Positions 25,484 to 34,531 of a DNA stretch of 64,000 nt are shown here, piece after piece; positions within the stretch are counted from its first letter, which is position 1; every line of letters begins with the position of its first letter. Origin of the DNA: Pseudomonas vanderleydeniana (GTDB lineage: Bacteria; Pseudomonadota; Gammaproteobacteria; Pseudomonadales; Pseudomonadaceae); the NCBI RefSeq assembly GCF_014268755.2, contig NZ_CP077093.1, forward strand, positions 6,818,501 to 6,882,500, read 5' to 3'. The notes below the pieces were generated by a model. It did no database searches and was not told the origin of the DNA. It was given only the letters and a program-made list of their open reading frames with translations. The translations under genes were made by a program, and so were the position numbers.

Positions 25484-27079
25484 ATGCCCGTACCCGATCT
25501 GTTCCGAGAAGGCCTGGCCCGCGGCTGGAAAACCCACAACGGCTCGCAACTCCAGCAGGACCTGACCCTGGAGGCCGATGTCGCGATCATCGGCAGTGGC
25601 GCCGGCGGCGGAACCACCGCCGAAATCCTCAGTGCCGCCGGCTACAAGGTCCTGCTGATCGAGGAAGGGCCGCTGAAGACCAGTGACGACTTCAAGATGC
25701 TCGAGGATGAGGCCTACACCAGCCTCTATCAGGAAGGTATCGGTCGCATGAGCAAGGATGGCGCCATCACCATTCTCCAGGGCCGGGCCGTCGGCGGCAC
25801 CACGCTGATCAACTGGACCTCAAGCTTCCGCACACCCGAACCGACCCTCGAGCACTGGGCGAAAGAGCACAACGTCAAGGGCCACAGCGCCGCCGAGATG
25901 GCGCCGTGGTTCGAGAAAATGGAGCAGCGCCTCGGCGTCGCGCCCTGGGTGATGCCGCCCAACGCCAACAACGACGTGCTGCGCAGCGGCTGCGAAAAAC
26001 TCAACTACAGCTGGAAAGTCATCCCGCGCAACGTGCGCGGCTGCTGGAACCTCGGCTACTGCGGCATGGGTTGCCCGACCAACGCCAAGCAATCGATGAT
26101 GGTCACCACCATCCCCGCCACCCTGGACAAAGGCGGCGAACTGCTCTACCTGGCACGCGCCGAACGGCTGCTGATCGACGGCGACAAGGTCAGCGGCCTG
26201 CTGTGCCTGGGCATGGATGCCCGCTGCGTGGCGCCGACCGGTCGCCAGATCACCGTCAAGGCCCGCCACTACGTGCTGGCCGGTGGCGGCATCAACAGCC
26301 CGGGGCTTTTACTGCGCTCCAAGGCACCGGACCCGAATGACCGAGTGGGCAAACGCACCTTCCTGCACCTGGTGAATTTCTCCGCCGGACAGTTTTCCGA
26401 GGTGATCAACCCCTACTACGGCGCCCCACAGTCGATCTACTCCGACCATTTCCAGTGGCTGGACGGCACCACCGGGCACATGTCCTACAAACTGGAAGTG
26501 CCACCGCTGCAACCGGCACTCGCCAGCACCCTGCTCGGCGGCTTCGGCCCGCAGAGCGCCCTGCGCATGGAACAGCTGCCGCACACCCACGTGATGCTGG
26601 CCCTGATGCGCGACGGCTTCCACCCGGACAGCCCGGGCGGCGAGGTGGAACTGCGCGGCGACGGTACGCCGGTGCTCGACTACCAGGTATCGGCCTACGC
26701 CTGGGACGGTCTGCGCCGGGCGTTCCACAGCATGGCCGAGATCCAGTTCGCCGCGGGTGCCAAGTCGGTGCTGCCGCTGCATGCCGATGCCGACTATGTG
26801 AACTCGCTGGCCCAGGCCAAGACGCTGATCGACGACCTGCGCCTGGAAACCTACCGTACCCGCCTGGGCAGCGCCCACGTGATGGGCGGTTGCGCCATGG
26901 GCGAAGACCCGAAAACCGCCGTCGCCGACAGCCTCGGCCGCCATCACCAGCTGCGCAACCTGTCGATCCACGACGGCTCGCTGTTCCCCACCAGCATCGG
27001 TGCCAACCCGCAGCTGTCGGTCTACGGGCTCACCGCCCAGTTGGCGACGGCCTTGGCCGAACGCCTGAAAAGCGCCTAG
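25484..27079 (+). CDS. laoA: GMC family alcohol dehydrogenase LaoA-like
   Basis: FAD-dependent GMC oxidoreductase of 531 residues. The dinucleotide-binding motif is VAIIGSGAGGGTTAEIL near residues 31-47, the family GRAVGGTTLINWTSSFR region near 97-113, and the C-terminal GMC signature with HVMGGCAMGEDPKTAV and IGANPQLSVYGL. It has no signal peptide of its own. A cysteine cluster (RGCWNLGYCGMGCPTNAKQ) occurs near 185-203. The predicted role is oxidation of long-chain alcohols to aldehydes for LaoC. Confidence 0.8.
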   Translation: MPVPDLFREGLARGWKTHNGSQLQQDLTLEADVAIIGSGAGGGTTAEILSAAGYKVLLIEEGPLKTSDDFKMLEDEAYTSLYQEGIGRMSKDGAITILQGRAVGGTTLINWTSSFRTPEPTLEHWAKEHNVKGHSAAEMAPWFEKMEQRLGVAPWVMPPNANNDVLRSGCEKLNYSWKVIPRNVRGCWNLGYCGMGCPTNAKQSMMVTTIPATLDKGGELLYLARAERLLIDGDKVSGLLCLGMDARCVAPTGRQITVKARHYVLAGGGINSPGLLLRSKAPDPNDRVGKRTFLHLVNFSAGQFSEVINPYYGAPQSIYSDHFQWLDGTTGHMSYKLEVPPLQPALASTLLGGFGPQSALRMEQLPHTHVMLALMRDGFHPDSPGGEVELRGDGTPVLDYQVSAYAWDGLRRAFHSMAEIQFAAGAKSVLPLHADADYVNSLAQAKTLIDDLRLETYRTRLGSAHVMGGCAMGEDPKTAVADSLGRHHQLRNLSIHDGSLFPTSIGANPQLSVYGLTAQLATALAERLKSA

Positions 27080-27105
27080 AAGTGGAGTATTCACGACGTC
27101 TATAG

Positions 27106-27672
<567 letters not shown>

Positions 27673-27712
27673 CCCGGGGTGGCAGCCTCCAGGAGCTGCC
27701 ACTCACGGCTGA

Positions 27713-28072
<360 letters not shown>

Positions 28073-28133
28073 TATCCCCGTAACGCTGCTGTCATGGGAA
28101 CCCCGGTGGTCATGAGCAAGGCTTGCCGGCCCC

Positions 28134-28174
28134 TTCGCGGATAAACCGGGACGCCGGACCGGTTTATCCGCGAA
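28134..28174. repeat. Perfect 16-bp inverted repeat hairpin
   Basis: TTCGCGGATAAACCGG and its exact inverse are separated by 9 bp between two converging genes. The TTCGCGGAT…ATCCGCGAA ends are shared with the larger element at 60356. It may act as a bidirectional transcript-end structure. Confidence 0.75.
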
Positions 28175-28202
28175 CAGGTCGCCGCGAAAGCCCACCGGCA
28201 GA

Positions 28203-28541
28203 TCACTGATCGCCGTCGAACCCTTCCGCCGTACAGCCCAGGCACCGGGCGAACGCCGCCTTGCCGGGGTCGATCACCAGCGCCTTGCCGGCCTTGCCCA
28301 CGCCCTTGACACCACCGAACACGGTGAACGGCAGCGACACCACGAAAGCCGCCGTGCCAACCAGAGTCGCCCCCACCAGCAATGGTCGCGCGACCAACAG
28401 GTCGCCGATCATCGCGTAGGCCGGCGGGTTCTGGATCTGGTAGGTCGGGTCGCCACTGGTCCCGTCATCGGCCAGGGCCGGCAGTGCCTGCAGGCCAAAG
28501 GTCAGGGCCAGCAACAAGGCCAGGGTACGAAACGGGTTCAT
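28203..28541 (-). CDS. Small exported hypothetical protein
   Basis: A 112-residue protein with a signal peptide (about 1-24, [18 protein letters not shown]) and a mature part containing two Gly/Ala/Val-rich hydrophobic stretches ([19 protein letters not shown] and the [13 protein letters not shown] segment) and two cysteines in [10 protein letters not shown] do not recognise a function. Proteins of this kind are found beside mutM in Pseudomonas. It may be a periplasmic or membrane-associated small protein. Confidence 0.75.
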   Translation of the reverse strand: MNPFRTLALLLALTFGLQALPALADDGTSGDPTYQIQNPPAYAMIGDLLVARPLLVGATLVGTAAFVVSLPFTVFGGVKGVGKAGKALVIDPGKAAFARCLGCTAEGFDGDQ

Positions 28542-28605
28542 GGCACCATCCTTCGACTAGGCAACAGGGGCAAAAACTCACTATAGCGCCTGCCGACCAC
28601 TCAGG

Positions 28606-29418
28606 TCAGCTCTGACAACGCGGGCAATACACGCTGGCGCGCTGTCCCAGGCGAATCTCGCGCAGGATGCTGCCGCAGACCTTGCAGTGCTCGCCACCAC
28701 GACCATAGACGAACAGCTCCTGCTGGAAGTAGCCAGGCTGGCCGTCACCGCCGATGAAATCGCGCAAGGTGGTGCCGCCACGCTCGATGGCGTGGGCCAG
28801 GACCCGCTTGATCTCGATCGCCAGCTTCAGGTAGCGCGCCCGGGAAATCCCGCCCGCCTCGCGCCGCGGGTCGATCCCGGCGGCGAACAGCGCCTCGGTC
28901 GCGTAGATATTGCCCACGCCGACCACCACCGCGTTGTCCATGATGAACGGCTTGACCGCCATCGAACGCCCACGGGACAGCTGGAACAGGCGCTCGCCGT
29001 CGAACAGGTCGGTCAGCGGCTCCGGTCCCAGTCGCGCCAACAATTCGTGCTGGAGCGGGTCGAGGCTCCAGAGCATCGCCCCGAAACGACGCGGGTCGGT
29101 ATAGCGCAAGGCCAGGCCCGACTCCAGCTCGATATCCACATGTTCATGCCGGGCTGCCGGCATACCGACTTCGACCAAGCGCAGATTGCCTGACATGCCG
29201 AGGTGGCTGATCAGCGTCCCGACCTCGGCATTGATCAACAGGTACTTGGCCCGCCGGTCGACCTGGACGATTCGCTGCCCGGACAGGCGCACATCGAGAT
29301 CCTCCGGAATCGGCCAGCGCAGGCGCCGGTCGCGGACGATCACGCGACTGACCCGCTGCCCTTCCAGGTGAGGCGCGATGCCGCGCCGGGTGGTTTCGAC
29401 TTCGGGTAGTTCAGGCAT
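28606..29418 (-). CDS. mutM: Formamidopyrimidine-DNA glycosylase
   Basis: Bifunctional glycosylase/AP lyase that removes 8-oxoguanine. Its 270 residues begin MPELPEVET, giving the catalytic Pro2 and Glu3 after Met removal. HLGMSGNLR and the helix-two-turn-helix region ([18 protein letters not shown]) follow. The C-terminal zinc finger has CKVCG and CPRC. The length is typical. Confidence 0.97.
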   Translation of the reverse strand: MPELPEVETTRRGIAPHLEGQRVSRVIVRDRRLRWPIPEDLDVRLSGQRIVQVDRRAKYLLINAEVGTLISHLGMSGNLRLVEVGMPAARHEHVDIELESGLALRYTDPRRFGAMLWSLDPLQHELLARLGPEPLTDLFDGERLFQLSRGRSMAVKPFIMDNAVVVGVGNIYATEALFAAGIDPRREAGGISRARYLKLAIEIKRVLAHAIERGGTTLRDFIGGDGQPGYFQQELFVYGRGGEHCKVCGSILREIRLGQRASVYCPRCQS

Positions 29419-29452
29419 GGGGATTCCAGCTCAGGCAGTGGCCGGCGCCCGA

Positions 29453-30319
29453 TCAGTTCGCGCCCAGCTCGCGGATGTTTTCCCTGAGTGTCTCGAAGTC
29501 GTAGTCGGACAGACCGACATAGTCGAGCACCAGGTGGCCAATGGCATTCCACTCGCGGTCCTCGGTCTGGTTGCCCAGGACCCGGTGGGACTCGCAGATG
29601 TGCTCGGCCATTTTCAGGATCGCCAGCAGGTTCTTCAACTGGCTGTTGCGGGTCGACTCATCGCTGAAGATCGCCAACGCGTTGTGGTGGTTGGCGATCG
29701 CGTTGGTCACATGCTCCGGCAGGCGCCAGGACTTGGCCGTGTAGTAGCCGACCACCGCGTGGTTGGTATTGAACGCATCGTTCTCGGTATCCACCACCCG
29801 CTTGTCGGGACCGGCATTGGCGTAGGCCTGCTCCAGCACCGTCATGTAGTCGGGGAAACGCTTGAGCATCAGCGGGATCCCGCAATCGTGGAACAGCCCC
29901 AGGGCATAGGCCTCGTCGATGGCCTGGGAGCCGGTACGCTTGGCCAGTGTCAGGCTGGTCATCGCCACGTCCTGGGCGGTATCCCAGAAACGGTTGAGGG
30001 TCACGATGGTTTCATCGGCCATCTCGCCCTTGATCGATTGCGCGTTGATCAGGTTGATGATCGAACGGCTGCCCAGCAGGGTCACTGCCCGCTGGATCGA
30101 GGCGATCTTGTTGGTCAGGCCGTAGTAGGGCGAGTTGACGATCTTGAGCAGTGCGCCGGAGAGCCCTGGGTCCTGACTGATCAGCCGGGCGATCACATCC
30201 AGGTCCGGATCGGGCATGTACTGCTCCATCTGCAGATCCACCATGATCTGCGGCTGAGGCGGAACACTGATACCCTGCAAGGCCTGCTGGATCTGTTCGG
30301 ATGAAAGTTCTTGGGACAT
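29453..30319 (-). CDS. HDOD domain protein
   Basis: A 288-residue protein made almost entirely of one HDOD domain (about residues 20-220). Motifs include LISQDPGLSGALLKIVNSPYYG, IASIQRAVTLLGSRSI and ALGLFHDCGIPLML. HDOD proteins are non-catalytic HD-fold regulators, often in signalling. The start MSQELSSEQIQQAL (ATG at 30317-30319) is used. The frame stays open far upstream only because it is antisense to rlmI. Confidence 0.88.
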   Translation of the reverse strand: MSQELSSEQIQQALQGISVPPQPQIMVDLQMEQYMPDPDLDVIARLISQDPGLSGALLKIVNSPYYGLTNKIASIQRAVTLLGSRSIINLINAQSIKGEMADETIVTLNRFWDTAQDVAMTSLTLAKRTGSQAIDEAYALGLFHDCGIPLMLKRFPDYMTVLEQAYANAGPDKRVVDTENDAFNTNHAVVGYYTAKSWRLPEHVTNAIANHHNALAIFSDESTRNSQLKNLLAILKMAEHICESHRVLGNQTEDREWNAIGHLVLDYVGLSDYDFETLRENIRELGAN

Positions 30320-30463
30320 TAGTACACACTCCGGGCGAGTCGTCGATTCTAGCGGAAAAGTGGATCCGAATGGGCAATCTGTGAACTCAATCACATGAAA
30401 ACTGACGACACGCCAGGCGACGACTCCCGCTATAATTCCGCTCTTTTTTCCCGGAGCGACGTC

Positions 30464-31660
30464 ATGTCCCTGCCCAGCCTGCGCCTCAAAGCCAATGCCG
30501 ACCGCCGCCTGCGCGCCGGCCACCTGTGGGTCTACAGCAACGAAATCGACGTGGCCGCAACCCCACTGCACGGCTTCAAGGCCGGTGACCAGGCCATCCT
30601 CGAAGCCGCTGGCGGCAAGGCCCTGGGCATTGTCGCCATGAGCCCGAACAACCTGATCTGCGCCCGCCTGCTGTCGCGCGACGCCCGCCTGCCGCTGGAC
30701 AAGTCGCTGCTGGTGCACCGCCTCAACGTCGCCCTGTCGCTGCGTGAGCGGCTGTTCGACAAGCCTTTCTATCGCCTGGTGTACGGCGATTCCGACCTGC
30801 TGCCAGGCCTGGTGGTCGACCGCTTCGGCGACATCCTGGTGGTCCAGCTCGCCTCGGCGACCATGGAACAGCACAAGGCCGACGTGATTGCGGCACTGGT
30901 CCAGGTGCTCAAGCCCACCGGCATCCTGTTCAAGAACGACTCGGCGGCGCGCGATGCCGAAGGCCTTGAGCGGTATGTCGAGACCGTGTTCGGCCTGGTA
31001 CCGGAGTGGGTCGCACTGGAAGAGAACGGCGTGAAGTTCGAGGCGCCGGTGATGGAAGGCCAGAAGACCGGCTGGTTCTACGATCACCGCATGAACCGTG
31101 CGCGCCTGGCGCCGTACGTCAAGGGCAAGCGGGTACTCGACCTGTTCAGCTACATCGGCGGCTGGGGCGTGCAGGCAGCGGCCTTCGGCGCCAGCGAAGT
31201 GTTCTGTGTCGACGCCTCGGGCTTCGCCCTCGACGGCGTCGAGCGCAACGCTGCGCTGAACGGTTTCCCCGAGAAACTGACCTGCGTCGAAGGCGACGTG
31301 TTCGAAGCCCTGAAGGAACTGAAATCCGCCGAGGAGCGCTTCGACGTGATCGTCGCCGACCCGCCGGCGTTCATCAAGCGCAAGAAGGACCTGAAGAACG
31401 GCGAAGGCGCCTACCGCCGCCTGAACGAACAGGCCATGCGCCTGCTGAGCAAGGACGGCATCCTGGTCAGCGCCTCCTGCTCGATGCACCTGCCGGAAGA
31501 CGACCTGCAGAACATCCTGCTGACCAGCGCCCGCCACCTGGACCGCAACATCCAGCTGCTCGAGCGCGGCGGCCAGGGCCCGGATCACCCGGTACACCCG
31601 GCGATCCCGGAAACCCGCTACATCAAGAGCATCACCTGCCGCCTGCTGCCCAACAGCTGA
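30464..31660 (+). CDS. rlmI: 23S rRNA (cytosine-1962-C5)-methyltransferase RlmI
   Basis: SAM-dependent rRNA methyltransferase of 398 residues. An N-terminal PUA domain (SLRLKANADRRLRAGHLWVYSNEI) precedes an EEHEE-type middle region and a Rossmann core with VLDLFSYIGGWGVQAA, VIVADPPAFIK and the catalytic SASCSMHL. ATG at 30464 is chosen over an upstream in-frame ATG at 30395. A TATAAT box lies at 30431-30436. A 10-bp hairpin (31668-31697) follows the stop. Confidence 0.93.
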   Translation: MSLPSLRLKANADRRLRAGHLWVYSNEIDVAATPLHGFKAGDQAILEAAGGKALGIVAMSPNNLICARLLSRDARLPLDKSLLVHRLNVALSLRERLFDKPFYRLVYGDSDLLPGLVVDRFGDILVVQLASATMEQHKADVIAALVQVLKPTGILFKNDSAARDAEGLERYVETVFGLVPEWVALEENGVKFEAPVMEGQKTGWFYDHRMNRARLAPYVKGKRVLDLFSYIGGWGVQAAAFGASEVFCVDASGFALDGVERNAALNGFPEKLTCVEGDVFEALKELKSAEERFDVIVADPPAFIKRKKDLKNGEGAYRRLNEQAMRLLSKDGILVSASCSMHLPEDDLQNILLTSARHLDRNIQLLERGGQGPDHPVHPAIPETRYIKSITCRLLPNS

Positions 31661-31762
31661 GTGACCGGCCACCCGCCCCGTTCCCGAGGCGGGTGGCGCC
31701 CCCCAGGATCCAACTCCCCCCGGCGCTTGCCCCATAGCGCTACCGATACTCGTTCGAGACCA

Positions 31763-31809
31763 ATAACTGGATATGACCGACATATAACTCGGACATAACC
31801 TACATAGCT
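31763..31809 (+). promoter_or_regulatory. Direct repeats spaced ~21 bp upstream of the SagB-locus promoter
   Basis: ATAACTGGATATGACC starts at 31763 and ATAACTCGGACATAACC at 31784, a 21-bp step. A weaker ATAGCT lies at 31804. The first two agree over most of about 21 bp, ending ACAT in both. Two helical turns between repeats places them on one DNA face, as expected for a tandem-binding activator. No cognate regulator is encoded nearby. Confidence 0.45.
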
Positions 31810-31814
31810 TCTTA

Positions 31815-31842
31815 TTGCCAACTTCTCGCACAAGCCTATTAT
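31815..31842 (+). promoter_or_regulatory. Predicted promoter of the small ORF / SagB operon
   Basis: -35 TTGCCA (31815-31820), 16-bp spacer, -10 TATTAT (31837-31842). It lies about 50 bp upstream of the 22-codon ORF and directly after the direct repeats. Confidence 0.5.
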
Positions 31843-31894
31843 CTGAAATATCGCCACACTATTGAGGCGACATAAACAAAAAGGAGACAGAGAA

Positions 31895-31963
31895 ATGGAA
31901 AAGATAAAACTTGAGCAGGCAGTATCCGCTGGCCATCACGCGTTACTCGGAACTTCGAAATAA
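31895..31963 (+). CDS. Candidate 22-residue precursor or leader peptide
   Basis: A short open frame starting MEKIKLEQ and ending GHHALLGTSK, with AAGGAG at 31881-31886, 8 nt before the ATG: one of the clearest ribosome-binding sites in the region. It uses ATA and TTA codons, which are rare in the neighbouring GC-rich genes. It is followed by a stem-loop and then the SagB-type dehydrogenase gene, 71 bp away. This is the place and size for a modified-peptide precursor, with a charged amphipathic N-terminal half and a possible His/Leu/Gly/Thr/Ser core, but no Cys. Alternatives are a regulatory leader peptide or chance. No homolog is known to me. Confidence 0.5.
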   Translation: MEKIKLEQAVSAGHHALLGTSK

Positions 31964-31971
31964 ACCCGAGA

Positions 31972-32009
31972 CAGGCTGGATCGATTCTCCCCATCATCGA
32001 TCCAGCCTG
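31972..32009 (+). promoter_or_regulatory. Perfect 14-bp stem-loop between the small ORF and the sagB-like gene
   Basis: CAGGCTGGATCGAT at 31972-31985 and its exact complement at 31996-32009, with a 10-nt pyrimidine-rich loop. It lacks a U tract (AAAAACC follows), so it is not a normal intrinsic terminator. It could act as an RNA stability or processing element that favours the upstream peptide transcript. Confidence 0.65.
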
Positions 32010-32034
32010 AAAAACCAACAACGGGAAAAGGCTC

Positions 32035-33126
32035 ATGCATATAAATCCCGATCTGTTCATCCTGATAAAGCCACCGGCACTTGTCATCTGGAATTACAAG
32101 TCCCATGAACAGTATTCGGTGGATAGATATCATGCTGATCGGCTAATTGAGCTGGTCGAAAAACCCTCCCGTTTCGACCCGACTCACCCTGTCGACTCGA
32201 CCTTCGTGACCACCGGAATCCTCAGTGAAAATCCCTTCACCCGCGACCACTGGGGCTGGGACGACCTGTCGAGAATTTTCCACATGGGTACCCGCGACCT
32301 GCCGATGGCAAACAGCCCGGCCAGTTGCACGGAGTGGGCACGAAACTACCTCGCCCACTGCCGGGAAGTCATGCGCCACCCGCAACCGCCGCCCCACCGC
32401 CATGCCACCGCCCTGCACCAGGACCTGATCCAGCTGCCGACGCCCTTGCCGGAACATTGCGAAGCCAATAACAACGAGTTCACCACTGTACTTCTGCACC
32501 GCAAGACGTGCCGAAAGTTCCTGAACTGGCATGTCTCCCTGGAACAACTCAGTACTATTCTCTATCTTTCCCTGGGTTACCTGAGAGAGCGCGAACTGGA
32601 TATTGATCCGTGCATACCACAAGCATTTCGCAGCCGTCGCAGTAGTCCATCAGGTGGTGGCCTGAACTGCAGCGAAGGTTATGTCTATATTCGCAACGTC
32701 GACGGTATCGGACCGGGCTTCTACTATTATCACCCGGACAAACATGCACTGACACTGACAAGAGGCCCCGGCATATCGCTGGCGACGCTGGTCCAAGGCC
32801 AGCACTTCATCGAAAACTTGCCGTTCGGTGTCTTCATTACTTGCCGCTTCGACAAGATGTGGTGGAAGTATCCACACTCCCAGGGCTATCGCGTCGCCTT
32901 GCTGGAAGCCGGGCATGTTTCACAGACCTTTCAGCTCGCCGCCACCGCCCTGGGCCTGGGCACCTGGGTGACCGCAGCCTTGACCGAGCAGAAGATCGAA
33001 CAGGCGCTGCACCTGGAGGGCCTGAGCGAACAGCCACTGTTGTTCGTCGGTGCCGGTTACAGCCATGGCGAGACGATCTGCGACGAACTTCGGGAACTGC
33101 TCAAGACGCCCTCGGAAAACCATTGA
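32035..33126 (+). CDS. SagB-type peptide dehydrogenase
   Basis: A 363-residue FMN-dependent oxidoreductase of the SagB/McbC nitroreductase-like family, which oxidises azolines to azoles in modified peptides. The N-terminal ~140 residues form a separate region containing WGWDDLSRIFHMGTRDL (73-89). The dehydrogenase domain runs from about 145: FMN-site RKTCRKF (156-162), RRSSPSGGGLNCSEGY (201-216), GPGFYYYHPDKHAL (226-239) and YRVALLEAGHVSQTFQLAA (285-303). No YcaO cyclodehydratase or other modifying enzyme is encoded here. The gene overlaps the MFS exporter (TGATG). Relation to the 'putative peptide maturation dehydrogenase' group is my recollection. A plain nitroreductase role cannot be excluded. 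Confidence 0.8.
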   Translation: MHINPDLFILIKPPALVIWNYKSHEQYSVDRYHADRLIELVEKPSRFDPTHPVDSTFVTTGILSENPFTRDHWGWDDLSRIFHMGTRDLPMANSPASCTEWARNYLAHCREVMRHPQPPPHRHATALHQDLIQLPTPLPEHCEANNNEFTTVLLHRKTCRKFLNWHVSLEQLSTILYLSLGYLRERELDIDPCIPQAFRSRRSSPSGGGLNCSEGYVYIRNVDGIGPGFYYYHPDKHALTLTRGPGISLATLVQGQHFIENLPFGVFITCRFDKMWWKYPHSQGYRVALLEAGHVSQTFQLAATALGLGTWVTAALTEQKIEQALHLEGLSEQPLLFVGAGYSHGETICDELRELLKTPSENH

Positions 33127-34304
33127 TGCCCTCGCACGAGACCACCCGACAATCGGGCCGCTCGCGACTGCTGCTGGTGACCGGCATCTCGCTGATCAGC
33201 TTCTTTCCGCTCAATGTCCTGTTGCCGGCGTTTCCCACCCTGGCAGAGCAGTTCGCAACATCGACCGCCGATATCGCCTTGACTGTCAGCCTGTTCACCT
33301 TGGTCTTCGCGTTTTCGCAACTGGTGACCGGCCCGCTCTCCGACCGCTTCGGGCGCAAGAAAGTGCTGCTGGCCTGCCTTGCCCTCTCCAGTATCGGCGC
33401 CATCGGCTGCACCCTGTCGACAGACTTCACCGTGTTTCTGTTCTTTCGCGGCGTCCAGGCGCTGGGTTGTGGTTTCTTCGTCCTCGGCCTGGCCCTGGTC
33501 GAAGACCTGTTCGAACCTCAGGAGCGCGCCCCCGTGCGCATCTTCTACATGAGTTTCAGCGGCCTGTTCGTCGCCCTGTCGCCCCTGCTGGGCTCCTGGC
33601 TGCTGGACAGTTTTGGCTGGAAGAGCAGCTTCCTCGCCTTTGCCCTGGTCGCCATGGGCATCGCACTGCTGGCACGATGGATACTGGCCTCATCTCCAGG
33701 GACAGAGGCCTCGCAGAGTCAGGCGGCGGGCCAATCGCTGCTGCAGATTCTCGGCCATCGTGACTTCCGCCGTTACTGGCAGATCGCAGCCCTGGTGTTC
33801 TGTACCTACTTCGCCCTGACCAGCGTTTCCCCGTTGATCTTCATGGACGGCCTGCGGCTCTCTGAATACCAATACGCCATCGTCCTGTTGATCTATGGCA
33901 TGGCCTATCTGCTCGGTGGCGTACTGGCCGCCTGGCTGCAGAAACGCCTGACAGTCCGCGCGCAGATCGACATCGGCCTGCTCCTGCTGGGCACTGCCGG
34001 CCTGGCACTGCTGTTGACCCTGCAACTGAAGCAAGTCTCCACCGCCAGCCTGCTGCTGCCGATGTGCCTGAGTGCCGCTGCGGTCAGTATTACCCGCCCT
34101 GCCGCCATCTCCGCAGCGATGCTGCTGTTCCCGGCGAACGCCGGCACCGCAGCGTCGGCGGGCAACACCATCATGTTCCTCGCGGCGGCCAGCAGCAGCG
34201 CGCTGCTGGCCAAAAGTGGGGCCCTGCTAATACCGGCCGTCGGCCTGGCCTTCGTACTCTGCAGTCTGCTTGGCTTGCTGAACAGCGCCAGGCTCGGGCG
34301 TTGA
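33126..34304 (+). CDS. MFS exporter, Bcr/CflA-like
   Basis: A 392-residue major facilitator with about 12 hydrophobic segments. Motif A, GPLSDRFGRKKVLL, lies after helix 2 (near residue 69). Helix 5 has the GALVEDLF-like pattern of drug-proton antiporters (FFVLGLALVEDLF). Such proteins export small molecules and peptides by proton antiport. Its ATG overlaps the stop of the SagB-type gene, so it is co-translated, and export of that enzyme's product is the obvious reading. The ATG at 33126 is used; the longer frame upstream is antifunctional overlap. Confidence 0.85.
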   Translation: MPSHETTRQSGRSRLLLVTGISLISFFPLNVLLPAFPTLAEQFATSTADIALTVSLFTLVFAFSQLVTGPLSDRFGRKKVLLACLALSSIGAIGCTLSTDFTVFLFFRGVQALGCGFFVLGLALVEDLFEPQERAPVRIFYMSFSGLFVALSPLLGSWLLDSFGWKSSFLAFALVAMGIALLARWILASSPGTEASQSQAAGQSLLQILGHRDFRRYWQIAALVFCTYFALTSVSPLIFMDGLRLSEYQYAIVLLIYGMAYLLGGVLAAWLQKRLTVRAQIDIGLLLLGTAGLALLLTLQLKQVSTASLLLPMCLSAAAVSITRPAAISAAMLLFPANAGTAASAGNTIMFLAAASSSALLAKSGALLIPAVGLAFVLCSLLGLLNSARLGR

Positions 34305-34531
34305 GCGCGGACGTCGCGTGCGCCCCCATTCCTTCCCGGCGCCAGCGGTGTAGAATCGCTCTATTCATCGCCAGTCATCCCCCGGCGGGTTTATGAGCTC
34401 AGGCTGAAACGCACGGCGATCCCGTGTCGTTATCGGCAGCTTTCGGACACACGGCCATTTTCCAGGTGTTCCCGAGGGTCAATAGAAGCTCACTCCCCAC
34501 TTGTTACCTGATTAGCCGCCCGGAGTGCTCC

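Larger units (their letters stand above)
31661..31894. other. AT-rich upstream region of the SagB locus
   Basis: After the hairpin GCCACCCGCC / GGCGGGTGGC at 31668-31697, the base composition drops sharply from about 31740. The stretch carries a short dyad CTCG-TT-CGAG (31749-31758), direct repeats from 31763, and a sigma-70-like promoter. No gene is seen on either strand. Confidence 0.6.

Noticed and set aside
29453..31831. A 792-codon minus-strand frame covering the HDOD gene and all of rlmI
   Set aside because: Only the last 288 codons have family similarity. The rest is antisense to rlmI and results from GC-rich codon bias.
31972..32009. Stem-loop taken as an intrinsic terminator of the small ORF
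   Set aside because: The stem is perfect but followed by AAAAACC rather than a T run on the plus strand, and no U tract is seen in the other direction. It is kept as a structural RNA element.
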